64,000 nucleotides of DNA from Paenibacillus sp. Soil787. GTDB taxonomy: Bacteria; Bacillota; Bacilli; Paenibacillales; NBRC-103111. Of the stretch, positions 1 to 9,500 are shown piece after piece; the stretch's first letter is position 1, and every line of letters starts with the position of its first letter. The translations under genes and the position numbers were made by a program. The notes under the pieces were generated by a model. It had not been told where the DNA came from, made no database searches, and worked only from the letters and a program-made list of their open reading frames with translations. The DNA lies in NCBI RefSeq assembly GCF_001429545.1, contig NZ_LMSP01000005.1:92345-156344 (forward strand). The letters run 5' to 3'.

Positions 1-383
1 ACTTAGTATACGAACGTTTTGGGATGAATGATCAACGTTTTTATAAAGGAACACGTCGTATTTGGTTGAAAAGTATTTGGTGGTATATTCATCTTTCTTG
101 GCAAGGAACAGAGGAAGAAACATTTGATATATTAAAAGGTAATTCGGCAGATGAAATCCTTCAACTACTCGACCGTTCAGGTAGTGGTGGTTATCGTGTG
201 GAATTAACACGCAAAATGATGCGCCAGTTTAAAGTACATGCTAATAGCAAAGTGCCACAATTATTTCGTCGTGTGTTGAAATTGAACACAGCACGGTTAA
301 ATATGATTGAACCTAGTTTAGTAGAAGGTGGCATAGAAACATACGTAACAGATTTGTATAAGTATTTTCAAAAGGACTTTTAG
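1..383 (+). CDS. C-terminal end of an unidentified gene (partial, possibly Z1-domain protein)
   Basis: The reading frame is open from base 3 to a TAA at 381-383, so this is the last ~126 residues of a gene that starts outside the window. An ATG at 24 lies in frame, but nothing resembling a ribosome binding site can be judged so near the edge. The fragment is rich in Trp/Arg (WLKSIWWYIHLSW near the start) and basic near the end. I do not recognise the fold. The next gene, 25 bases downstream, is a DUF4420 PD-(D/E)XK protein. From family knowledge that protein often follows a Z1-domain protein in ATPase-Z1-DUF4420-AIPR restriction-like operons. Identity as the Z1 protein's C-terminus is therefore an inference from position only. 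Confidence 0.55.
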   Translation, partial: LVYERFGMNDQRFYKGTRRIWLKSIWWYIHLSWQGTEEETFDILKGNSADEILQLLDRSGSGGYRVELTRKMMRQFKVHANSKVPQLFRRVLKLNTARLNMIEPSLVEGGIETYVTDLYKYFQKDF

Positions 384-408
384 AAAAATTGGAGAAAGAG
401 TCGAGTAT

Positions 409-1314
409 ATGGAAACAATACAAAAAATTAGAGAAGGCTTCGCATATTTTCGAACATCTGCAAAACGTTCCATTACATTGAAAGAGCAGTATTATTGGAT
501 TGCGAAAATTGATGGTACGCAAGGTGTTGCCATTGAAATCCCAGCAGATAAACATGTAAATGAGCAGTTAACTAGCATTTCTTATTATACGAAAGAATAT
601 GTAATTGGTGGTGAAGAACGCCATTTATTAATGCTCGTATCTGATCATCCGAAGTTATACGATGATTTTGCTATTATATGTGCTGGCTTTTTAGAGAAGG
701 TGCTCGATGCAGAATCGTATCAAGAAATCCAACAGAATCCGATTTCTTGGTGGCATGCGATGAAAGAACTGATGGGCAATGCCAATATTGAAAAAGCAGC
801 CTATAGCGTACTAGCTGAAATGCTAAGTTACCATTATTTGTTGAAACAAGAAAAAGACGTTTCTTGGGTAGGGCCATTTGATGGTTCTGTTGATTTTAAT
901 TGTAATGATGGTTGCTATGAGGTGAAATCGACTGTAGCACGTTATGGCTCGCAAATTATAATTAATAGTCAATATCAGCTAAAAGCAAAATATTTGTTGT
1001 TTTATCGTTTTGAGCCTGATGCTTACGGTATTTCGATTCAAGATATGCTTACAAAATTAGTAGAATTGGACGTAGAAGAATCGGAAATCGAACGTGCACT
1101 TGAAAAACTAAAATACCCAATTGGCAGTGAAGTTCGTACAAAATCATATCGCCTGCTCGAAGTAATGAAATATGAAATCGATGAAAGCTTTCCAAAAATT
1201 GTACCAGAAAGTTTTATAGATGGACAATTGCCTAAACATATTAGTGGACTCATTTATAAATTAGAATTAGATGGTTTGAATGGGGAAGTTATTGATTTAA
1301 AGGAATTCAAATAG
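409..1314 (+). CDS. DUF4420 PD-(D/E)XK-like protein of a restriction-type defence operon
   Basis: A 301-aa protein resembling the DUF4420 (PF14390) family, predicted PD-(D/E)XK nucleases that travel with Z1-domain and ATPase proteins. The likely catalytic core is visible: D158/D162 in the segment PFDGSVDF, then Y-E171-V-K173-S-T as the ExK element. The tryptophan-rich W-W-H-A-M-K-E-L-M-G-N stretch around residue 114 is also typical. It follows the upstream frame by 25 bases with a GGAG/AAAGAG-type ribosome site and so looks co-transcribed. The AIPR gene that usually closes such operons is absent; about 1 kb without a convincing gene follows. DNA binding or cleavage is inferred from the family. 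Moderately sure of the family, less of the activity. Confidence 0.7.
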   Translation: METIQKIREGFAYFRTSAKRSITLKEQYYWIAKIDGTQGVAIEIPADKHVNEQLTSISYYTKEYVIGGEERHLLMLVSDHPKLYDDFAIICAGFLEKVLDAESYQEIQQNPISWWHAMKELMGNANIEKAAYSVLAEMLSYHYLLKQEKDVSWVGPFDGSVDFNCNDGCYEVKSTVARYGSQIIINSQYQLKAKYLLFYRFEPDAYGISIQDMLTKLVELDVEESEIERALEKLKYPIGSEVRTKSYRLLEVMKYEIDESFPKIVPESFIDGQLPKHISGLIYKLELDGLNGEVIDLKEFK

Positions 1315-1791
1315 AATTAGTTGATGTTCTTTATAATGGATATCGACTATATCTGAAGCTTCCAACAAAACTCTTAATAACAACTCAAATATACTTCGAC
1401 CAGTGGAATTTACAAATTAGCCTTGATAGAACTAATAAGGCTAGTAATCCAATGCTGTATTGACTTTTGAGTAGTTTTTTGATGTTTCCATCGAATTAAT
1501 TCGAGATATCTTAAAATTACTCTATTAGCTATTTTAATGAAACAGTTCATCCAATATGTTTATTTCATCACATAATTAGTGATTTGTTCTGTATGTAGAA
1601 GATTTTCCTACGATAGAAGAGGAAAAAGTATGTTGCAGAACTATAATATAATCATTGGATGAAAATATCATTGGACTAAAGTGCATAAAAAGGGGTGCTA
1701 TTTGTCAAAGAGCCACAATTGCAACCCTTTTCTTCTAGTTTCATTTTCTTTCCTGCTCGGTTAACAGAAGTCCGGATTTATCTTGTTATTT

Positions 1792-1860
1792 TTAGTCACG
1801 AAGTGTTTTTTGGTTCTCTTTGGCTTGATCGATAAACTGGACCATTCCCTGATTGGTCAT
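1792..1860 (-). CDS. Possible 22-aa peptide or gene remnant
   Basis: An ATG preceded at 8 bases by AAAGGAGA (1869-1876) opens a 22-codon frame reading MTNQGMVQFIDQ and on to TLRD. The same frame continues upstream of the ATG for about 20 codons without a stop, so it may equally be the tail of a broken gene. I do not recognise it. The ribosome site is the only real support. Confidence 0.2.
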   Translation of the reverse strand: MTNQGMVQFIDQAKENQKTLRD

Positions 1861-2323
1861 CTCAAAATCTCCTTTGACATTTCGGTACAGCTTTGAAACC
1901 CAGTAGTTGTTATTATATATTTTGTACTTTCAATTCATGAAATTAGTAATTTGTCTCAACAGGGGTATGGTGTTGCTTAGTAGAAATAGCAAGATACGGG
2001 AATCAATATAGAGGGTTACTATTCAACCTCCCTAAATATCCTCTCATCAAGAGGCTTCAAATTGTAATTTACACAAGACACGGTTCGTCTGCATTTATAA
2101 ATCATTGGGGACGAAAGCACTCAGTGTCTATTACATTGCACCAAAATATAACAATACTAATGTTGAGAAAACCCTAATAAATCAAGACTTTAGCCCACCT
2201 CGCAAGATGGTAGCAAAGAGGGCTATGTTCAGTGAAACGGTGCATTTATGGAAGACTTCTTATACTAAGAACATTATTTATAAAGGTTGTACTGCCGTGT
2301 TGGTGGAAACTTGGTGTAATATA

Positions 2324-2366
2324 AAAAAATCAAATAAAGGGATCTAAACATTCGAAAACCCCTTAT
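2324..2366 (-). terminator. Terminator-like hairpin after the DUF6602 gene
   Basis: Read on the minus strand, AAATAAGGG pairs with CCCTTTATTT (one bulged base) around a loop of about 15 bases and is followed by GATTTTTTTAT. It starts within about 20 bases of the DUF6602 stop codon, the expected place for an intrinsic terminator. Confidence 0.45.
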
Positions 2367-2370
2367 TTTA

Positions 2371-3135
2371 TTAATTATCAACAAAAACATCTGCTATTTT
2401 TTTACTTTCCTTTCCTCCTTCTATAGGAAACAAGAACCATTGTCTGTCAAACATCTCAATTTCTAAACTAAGAGATTCTATCAAGTTTGAAATAAAGTAA
2501 GAAAAAGATAATTGGTTAATTTCATATATAGAATAACACGGTCTGTTATCATATCCTCTGTTAGTAGGATTACCATTACTCCAATACTTTACAAAATAAT
2601 TTTCCCCAATACATAGGTGATTGATTACTCCCTTTGAGCATTTTAGTGCAGTTACTAGATACTCTTTAATGTTTTGGTCAGTAATTAAACTACCTGAGTT
2701 GTATGAAAAAATACCATTGAATCTGCATGGTGCAAGCATTTTACCATTGTCTGTAGCGGACTTAAATATTTTATCTAAAGTTTCCTTATCTGAAGCAAGC
2801 CTTGTTTTTACTTCAATAATAGCTTTTACGTTTGAAGGTGTTGTAATAATAAAATCACCTTCTTTAAATAAAAGGGGTATTGTATTGTCATATATAATTA
2901 AATCAACTTGTTTAGAGCGCTCAATATCTCCATTATTAGCCTCGCGTACAATAAATCCAGAACCAATACTTAGATTACCTGGTAGTCGTTTAGCTATTAC
3001 GCCCTTGAGAATTTCTTCTTTATATCTACCTTCCTCGGCCCAGTTACCATCTGCAATAAGATACCGTACACGGTCCTGAATTGCTTTAAGTTCAAGTGTC
3101 ACTGTTTCTTGGTATTTAATAGGATTAATTCGCAT
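2371..3135 (-). CDS. DUF6602 nuclease-like protein
   Basis: A 254-aa protein matching what I know of the DUF6602 family. It has an N-terminal helical segment, a conserved NWAEEGRYKEEIL stretch (about residues 31-43), an LP...IGSGFI region and then a PD-(D/E)XK-like core. In that core KQVDLIIYD supplies an acidic residue and AIIEVKT supplies the E-x-K element, so a restriction-type fold is plausible. Catalysis is not shown. It lies 146 bases downstream of the AAA_13 ATPase gene on the same strand, with a hairpin at 3232-3260 between them, so it may be in the same operon or attenuated from it. A two-gene ATPase-nuclease defence pair is an inference from context. The ATG has a GGAGAGAT-like site just upstream. 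Confidence 0.6.
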   Translation of the reverse strand: MRINPIKYQETVTLELKAIQDRVRYLIADGNWAEEGRYKEEILKGVIAKRLPGNLSIGSGFIVREANNGDIERSKQVDLIIYDNTIPLLFKEGDFIITTPSNVKAIIEVKTRLASDKETLDKIFKSATDNGKMLAPCRFNGIFSYNSGSLITDQNIKEYLVTALKCSKGVINHLCIGENYFVKYWSNGNPTNRGYDNRPCYSIYEINQLSFSYFISNLIESLSLEIEMFDRQWFLFPIEGGKESKKIADVFVDN

Positions 3136-3231
3136 AAAATATCTCTCCTAAGTAGTATTATTTACCTTTGATGATTTTCAGTTGTACTCTCAATAAATTG
3201 CCAATAGTATTTAACGGAAATAAGATATATC

Positions 3232-3260
3232 AATGGCCTGCAACTTCTGTAGCAGGCCAT
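3232..3260 (-). terminator. Hairpin between the AAA_13 and DUF6602 genes
   Basis: A perfect 9-bp stem, ATGGCCTGC against GCAGGCCAT, with a 10-base loop sits just after the AAA_13 stop codon. No long T tract follows, so it could be a weak terminator, an attenuator or an mRNA-stabilising end. Confidence 0.4.
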
Positions 3261-3281
3261 ATTACAATTTTGATAATAAAA

Positions 3282-5597
3282 TCAACTCACCGCATTATGT
3301 AAGCCCCTGACAGCTTGTATGGTTCTTTCAACATAAGTTAGCAACTCGGATTCGTTTATTGGTTCACTGTCTGCAAAAGGGTTTTGATCGTGATGAAACT
3401 TTTTACTATAATCATTAATTTCCTCTAGATCCCTTAATTGACACTGCATTTGAACAAGAGGCCCCTCAGTTGCTGTTCGGACGTTTTCGATAAATCCTCC
3501 CAACCATTCAGTACTTTTAAAATCACGTGGGTATCGAATGCGTAAATTGCCTTCTAAAAGAGGCCGAATACACATTGCAACGGCTCGATAATTCAAATTC
3601 GCTTTTCCCTCCAAAAAATCAGCGAGAGTGAAAAAGCTTTGATAGTAGTCGGACTTTGTAGCTTCTTCTATATCCCACACGTCTATTGTGCTGTCCAGTA
3701 CTCCATCTCTTCTTAAACAAAGTTGAGTTAATAAAGTCTTTTTCTCGGAAAATTTACTCCAAAGAGCCCTTGCAAAGAAAGTATCATGTGTCAACACAAT
3801 AACCTGCTTAGCAAGTTGCGAAATTTTCATTACTTGATCGGCAGTATGACCTTTTCTATGATTGTCGAGACTCGATATTGGATCATCGAAAATGATAACC
3901 TTTTTATCAATTTCTGGGTCGGACTCAAGTTTTGCAAGGAAGAATGCGAATGCTAAACTGCTTTTATCTCCTTCGCTCAAAGTATTTTTAAATGCTGGAG
4001 TGGTTGAAGGAGTTTTTTCATTTCCAAGATCAACTTCTACATTATTAATAAGTAAGGTGAAATTACTGCTAGGCTTACCACCTAGAAAGCTTGATTTATA
4101 ACCGGAGATCTTAAAGCTTGCTCCACAATTTTTCAGATGGTAATTAATTCGTTCTTCATATTGTGTAAATATGTTTTTAGTGTAAGTATTTAGAGAAGTT
4201 CTAAGCTCGGTCTTTTCATTTTCTAATTTCTTGATTACTTGGTCCTGTGATATATATTGTTCAATAACCGATTTCTTCTCATCACTTTGGCGTAATTTAA
4301 CGTTTCTCAGATAGCCTAATCTACTTTTGATATCCTGAGCCTTAATGTTATCAATAGATGCCTTTCTTTCTTCTACTTTTCGGTTTATTCGATCCACTAT
4401 ATCATTGTAGTCCATGAGTGTGTCTAATATTGAGAGATAGCTTTCAATAACGGAATTAAGTTCGTCAGGGATAGTCAATTTGTCTAAAGGTGACATCTTT
4501 TTTGTTTCGATTACAGACTTAATACCAGCAGTGAGTTGTTTCCAGACTAAACTTATCTCATCTAAAGCAATAAGTAATATGTCATCAATCTGTATATATT
4601 GTCCCCAAAAAGTAAGTAGTTCTGAATTTAGTGCGATGTTTTTTTGAAGATTAATTATAACTTCGTAGTTAAACCTTTCGGTGAGTCCAACTTCCATGGC
4701 TTCAATTGTTTTTAATGTTTTTTTGTATTCTTCACTAAAATAGGATCTGAATACTTTGATTAGTTCAACGTCACGGATATCCTGATTGCAGAATGGGCAA
4801 GACTCATCATGAATCTTATTAATACCATACTCGATCCATTTTTCACCATTCTTATCTAACTTTTCTGCAATGTGTTTTCTTGTAAGAGCTTCTGCGTTAT
4901 TGAAGACATGATCGACTTGAGTTCCCCCAAAAATACTTTGTAATTTAATCTTATCAATGATAGGAAGCTCAAGCTTAGTAAGAATAGACTTACCTTTAAT
5001 CTCCATTTCCCTGGCTAGTGCAAGTAAGGATTGTTCATTACGAAGAATTTCATCTTCAACTAGATCCTTTAATGGTAATTTGATAAAATCAACTGCGGAT
5101 AGAACCCCTTCTACCCCGAAGAGAACTTCTTTTTCAAGCTCTTTCCTTCTAGTATTTGCCTTTTTTAAGTGTTCATCGCAATCAGATAAATGTTCGGCTA
5201 GGGTTACTCCCTGTTTTCCAATTGTAAATAGGTAAAGATGCTTTTTTTGGTCATGTTCAATAATGTGTCTAGAGTAAATGTTTTGACTTACAAACAAAGA
5301 ATCAAATATTTCAAATTCAAAATCTACCTTGCTTTGCCATTTATTGTTTCTAAATTTTAATGGCCCTTTATCAGTGAGAATATCAATGCTCTGTTCACCG
5401 TTCTCACCAAGCGTTTTTCTTCCAATAACTATCTGTGAATCTTGTTCGTTTAAAGATCTAAAGATATTTGTAAGGGTTGACTTACCACGGCCATTTTCAG
5501 AATATATTATGCTTAGTTTGTTAAAGAGTAAATCACCTTTGGGAGAACAGGACCTGAATTTACCTGTGTTTTTAATAGTTATTATTTTCTTAATCAT
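3282..5597 (-). CDS. AAA_13-family SMC/RloC-like ATPase with zinc-hook motif
   Basis: A 771-aa ABC/SMC-type ATPase of the AAA_13 (PF13166) group that includes RloC/PrrC-like defence proteins. Seen in order: Walker A SENGRGKST (33-41), a long central helical region carrying CPFC (267-270) like a zinc hook, an ABC signature LSEGDKSS (near 539), Walker B IIFDDP (near 568) and an H-loop THDTFFAR. The C-terminal 100 residues contain R678-PLL-E682 and a later FHHDQN (H735/H736). This is an R-x3-E...H arrangement reminiscent of, but not proof of, the anticodon-nuclease triad of PrrC/RloC. The ATG at 5597 follows an AAGGCGAGG site; a TTG at 5648 would add 17 residues and has no better site. It precedes DUF6602 on the same strand. 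The role as a nucleic-acid or stress sensor in defence is inferred. Confidence 0.7.
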   Translation of the reverse strand: MIKKIITIKNTGKFRSCSPKGDLLFNKLSIIYSENGRGKSTLTNIFRSLNEQDSQIVIGRKTLGENGEQSIDILTDKGPLKFRNNKWQSKVDFEFEIFDSLFVSQNIYSRHIIEHDQKKHLYLFTIGKQGVTLAEHLSDCDEHLKKANTRRKELEKEVLFGVEGVLSAVDFIKLPLKDLVEDEILRNEQSLLALAREMEIKGKSILTKLELPIIDKIKLQSIFGGTQVDHVFNNAEALTRKHIAEKLDKNGEKWIEYGINKIHDESCPFCNQDIRDVELIKVFRSYFSEEYKKTLKTIEAMEVGLTERFNYEVIINLQKNIALNSELLTFWGQYIQIDDILLIALDEISLVWKQLTAGIKSVIETKKMSPLDKLTIPDELNSVIESYLSILDTLMDYNDIVDRINRKVEERKASIDNIKAQDIKSRLGYLRNVKLRQSDEKKSVIEQYISQDQVIKKLENEKTELRTSLNTYTKNIFTQYEERINYHLKNCGASFKISGYKSSFLGGKPSSNFTLLINNVEVDLGNEKTPSTTPAFKNTLSEGDKSSLAFAFFLAKLESDPEIDKKVIIFDDPISSLDNHRKGHTADQVMKISQLAKQVIVLTHDTFFARALWSKFSEKKTLLTQLCLRRDGVLDSTIDVWDIEEATKSDYYQSFFTLADFLEGKANLNYRAVAMCIRPLLEGNLRIRYPRDFKSTEWLGGFIENVRTATEGPLVQMQCQLRDLEEINDYSKKFHHDQNPFADSEPINESELLTYVERTIQAVRGLHNAVS

Positions 5598-5957
5598 ATA
5601 CCTCGCCTTTTCATCATAATTACTTGTTAAAGAAGTATGATTCGACAAAATGGATCAAATTTCCTTTTCATTCAGGGAAGGGATTTGTAATTTATACACG
5701 TAAATTAACTCCTCGCCATATTTTGTTCTCCCCGCGGTGTTAGGTTTTTAATGATTTGTTTTAATACATAATCTTCTAAATGCTTTTAAATTAATGGGTT
5801 GTTTTTATCATAATTGCTATTATTATTGAAATTTGATTGTAATTGTTCCATATGCTGGCAATAATTTTGGTCTTCTGATAAGAGAGCTTTTGTTCGGTAT
5901 GGGGATAAAAGTTTACTGGAGTGTTAAGGGGGTAGATGGAGGAAAACGATCTATTAT

Positions 5958-6161
5958 GTGCATGAATGCGTACAAATTTGTCTATTGCCTATTGAAAGAA
6001 GATGGTGTGTACAATTTAAACATAATGCACACACTGATGCCCGTTTGAAATATTATGAATCGTTAGAGTTAGCAAGTAAGGGAAATGATTTAAAGCCATT
6101 CGGTGCATGTGGAATCTGTTCACTAATAGTGTGGGATGGGAAAAAGACAATAAAACAGTGA
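5958..6161 (+). pseudogene. Short unrecognised frame, probably a gene relic
   Basis: The frame is open from just after a TAA near 5927. A GTG at 5958 would give 67 residues (MHECVQICLLPIERRW at the start). It has four cysteines, including CGIC near the end, and reads like globular protein, but there is no ribosome site. It ends 21 bases before a good terminator, which suggests it is the surviving 3' end of a gene whose front was lost. I cannot name the family. Confidence 0.25.
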
Positions 6162-6182
6162 AATAAGTGGAATTGAAAACAT

Positions 6183-6211
6183 CCCTTTGCATGAAAGTTG
6201 CAAAGGGTTTT
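6183..6211 (+). terminator. Intrinsic terminator
   Basis: CCCTTTGCA (6183-6191) pairs perfectly with TGCAAAGGG (6199-6207) around a 7-base loop and is followed by TTTTAATTTT. It isolates drmA from anything transcribed through the relic frame upstream. Confidence 0.7.
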
Positions 6212-6264
6212 AATTTTATTAGAGTTCTTTTTATTTAATTCGATTCAGTGATGTAAAATTGTAT

Positions 6265-6321
6265 TATAATCAAAAATGTACGGAAGGAAGGAGATCTATG
6301 CCAACAATTGAAATTGATTAG
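6265..6321 (+). promoter_or_regulatory. Possible drmA promoter and 7-codon leader frame
   Basis: A good -10-like TATAAT lies at 6265-6270; no convincing -35 is seen. It is followed by the very strong ribosome site GGAAGGAAGGAG and an ATG at 6298 that opens MPTIEID and stops at 6321. The peptide may be the start of a truncated gene or a short leader upstream of drmA, which begins 192 bases later. Function unknown. Confidence 0.3.
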
Positions 6322-6513
6322 TTAGAGAGAACTTATTGTTTCGTGCTTGGAATAGATCCCTAGTTAAAACGTCATTTTCTTACATTCCCCAAAAAATTAT
6401 GGAGTGAACACGATAACAAGGGATTACTATGAAACATACTTTATGAAATATCGTAAACTTCAAAATTTTTTTCAGTTTTAAGGTGAAATCAGGAGAGAGA
6501 GGTATGAATAACC

Positions 6514-9500
6514 ATGAAACTTACTCCAATATCGAAGAAAATACAAGAAATTCTGATCTTAAACCCTGAGGGATTAACGATTGAGACTCTAACGCAAACT
6601 GTGCAAAATGTAAATTCTCATATAAAAACAGAGCAAGTTGAAAGAACTCTTGAAACTTATTCCGAATTGTTTATAAAATCAGTTTCAAGATGGAGAATTA
6701 GATCAATTGCTGAGAATGAAATGTACTCAGCAGAAGTGATGAATATCATTGATTCAAATAATAAAGAAATAGATCCTCTTGAAAAGACTAAAGAGATTTC
6801 ATCCCATGAATATGAAATGGTTCGTAATGAACTAGAAAAAAGACTACTCCATAATCTAATTGGACCAGTGGAGGAAAAAGAAATTCTTCTTGAAAGACCT
6901 AATGTGTATTATTTGGGTGGCATGCTATACCCTGCTAACTCTGAGCTGCAAATAGTTGATGATAATTTCGAAATGGAAAGTGAAACGAAAGAAGACGACC
7001 GAACTGATGATGAAAAGGGGTTTGAGGAAGAACCTCAAGTCAATAGATATTACCCATCATCGATCGGTCTTACCTGTAATCTTACTTCAGAACTGGAATC
7101 ATTAATGGTTACTTGTAAGTACGGTATTTATGTTGAAACTAAAGACGAAAATGGAAAAAAGGCGTATGTTCGAGAACCTAAAATACTTTGCCAAGAGATT
7201 ATCATTGCCGAGCAAAAAGGCGAATTTATAGAGAATAAAGCACAATGTAAATGGTTCGTTCGAAATAATAAGAATGGGAATGCATTGACAATTTTTTTTG
7301 TAAATCGATTTCCAGCTTCGCACGATGTACCCATAGAGCAAATTTTTTATCAGCCGGAGATCACTGTTGAATCAAATAACAATCTAGTAAAATATCCTTT
7401 TGTTAAAAGGAACATAGAACTTCTTAATATTCTTGATGATTCTGATGTTGATTCGAATAATTTACTCTACCGAGATGTTGCAGAATTTGCGGTTGGTCAT
7501 GGATGTGCCGTTGATTGGAGAGAAAGCGATTATAACCATGGAAAAGCTTGTCGAATAAAGACAACGCTTACTCCGTCGTATGAAGTTCCAGCAGTTCAAC
7601 ATTTAGAATTACCGGATCTTATCGGGCTGGATATGAAAGTGTTAGCTTACATAAAGAGACAAGAAAGATTAAAAGAAATTCTTACTCCTTTAGTTGAAAA
7701 TTATAACTCATGGATTAAAAAGAATAAATCTATCAAACTTGAAAAGTATAATGAACAGCAACAAAAGCATATGGAAATATGCCAAGAAGCATCAGATCGA
7801 ATAATGGATGGAATTGAAATACTTTCTAGCGATGCAGAAGTATTTGAAGCTTTCAAGTTTGCCAATGAAATAATGTTATACCAAAGGTCTTATTCGCAGT
7901 GGGCAGCGCGGTATAGGAACACCAAAATCAGAGATGCTGAGCCAGTGCTCCAGGGTAAATGGCGTCCTTTTCAGCTTGCATTTATTCTTCTAAATGTCAA
8001 AAGCTTTTATAATCCTGCAGATAAAGAAAGGAACCTAGCTGAATTACTATGGTTCCCGACAGGTGGGGGTAAAACAGAAGCTTATCTAGGGTTAGCTGCT
8101 TTTGTTATGGCATTACGCAGAATACGAGGCAATAAGCAAGGTATTTCTGCCTATGCCGGTACGACGGTTCTGATGCGGTATACATTGAGACTCTTAACGA
8201 TTCAACAATTTCAAAGGGCAAGTTCGTTAATATGCGCGGCGGAATTCCTAAGGAGTAGAAATCCAATAAAATGGGGCGAGGAGAAGTTTAGTATTGGATT
8301 GTGGGTAGGTGGAGGGACAACACCAAACACCTTTATGGAAGCAAAAGAAGTTTTAGCCGATCTGAAACGGGGTAAGCGTGTATTTGATGGTAACCCTGTT
8401 CAACTCCACCACTGTCCTTGGTGTGGTGAAGAGTTGAGTGCTCAAAATTATTTTGCCGATAAAGAAGTTTTTAAGATTATATGCCCAAATCTAAATTGTC
8501 ATTTTTCTACTAACATAATTCCTGCCTACACTGTGGATGAGGCTATTTATTATCAATGTCCGTCCATTTTAATTGGAACAGTGGATAAATTTGCACGGCT
8601 ACCTTGGAATGGTGATATTGCAAGTATGTTTGGTCATGTCGATAGGTATTGTCAAAGACATGGTTTCATAAGAAAAGGCGATGACCATGAGGATTCGCAT
8701 CTTGCAGCTAATGGATTTTTAAAATCAATGACTTTCGAGATTCAGCAATTACTTCCACCAGAGTTAATCATTCAAGATGAGTTGCATCTAATATCCGGAC
8801 CCCTTGGATCGATGGTGGGACTTTATGAAACAGTTGTAGATTTTTTATCTACATGGAATGGGGTAAGGCCAAAGGTTGTTGCTTCGACTGCAACAATCAG
8901 AAGGTCTGACGAGCAAATGAAAGGTGTATTTAATAGAACAGTCAAGCAATTCCCACCTTCAGGGATTAATTCTGATGATTCATTTTTTTCCTACGCTGTT
9001 TCGAAAGATGAGATACCGGGTCGTAAATATGTAGGGTTATTTCTCCCAGGTGCATCAGGCAAGACTTCATTAGTGAGGATATATGCTGCTCTTCTGCAAG
9101 CTGTGTATGAATTGAAATCCAAGTTCTCAGATGAACATCTAGATCCTTACTGGACCCTAGTAGGATATTTCAACAGCTTAAGAGAACTTGGAGGAACTGT
9201 AAGATTAATAGAGGACGACATTGATGATCGCATCCGGTATCTAAAAGACAAAATATCAGGACGAAGATATATAAATAACACAGAGGAATTGACAAGTCGA
9301 ATACCGGCAACAGATATTCCGAAAATATTATCAAAACTTGAACAAACTTTAGCATCTGGTAAGAGTCCGGTTGATGTATTGTTAGCGACCAATATGATCT
9401 CAGTCGGAGTAGATATTGATCGATTAGGTCTAATGGCAGTAACTGGTCAACCTAAAGGAACATCTGAATATATTCAAGCGACTTCTCGTGTTGGACGTAA

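Larger units (their letters stand above)
1315..2370. other. About 1 kb without a convincing gene
   Basis: This AT-rich stretch lies between the DUF4420 gene and the convergent DUF6602 gene. It holds an imperfect inverted repeat near 1690-1735 (AAAAAGGGGTGC against GCAACCCTTTT, long loop), a tiny minus-strand reading frame at 1792-1860 and a terminator-like hairpin at 2324-2366. An 80-codon open frame at 2105-2347 has no ribosome site and low-complexity composition, so I do not call it a gene. The region may be decayed remains of the missing end of the upstream operon. Confidence 0.5.
5598..6513. other. Divergent intergenic region with relic ORF, terminator and leader
   Basis: About 0.9 kb separates the minus-strand AAA_13 gene from drmA. 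It holds a relic frame (5958-6161), a terminator (6183-6211), a possible promoter and a 7-codon frame with a very strong ribosome site (6298-6321), followed by 190 bases without further signals before drmA. The outward orientation of both neighbours means promoters for both must lie here. Confidence 0.5.

Noticed and set aside
2105..2347. 80-codon plus-strand open frame
   Set aside because: No ribosome site, unconvincing composition, no recognisable family.
5833..6048. 71-codon plus-strand open frame
   Set aside because: No clear ribosome site; overlaps a more protein-like relic in another frame.
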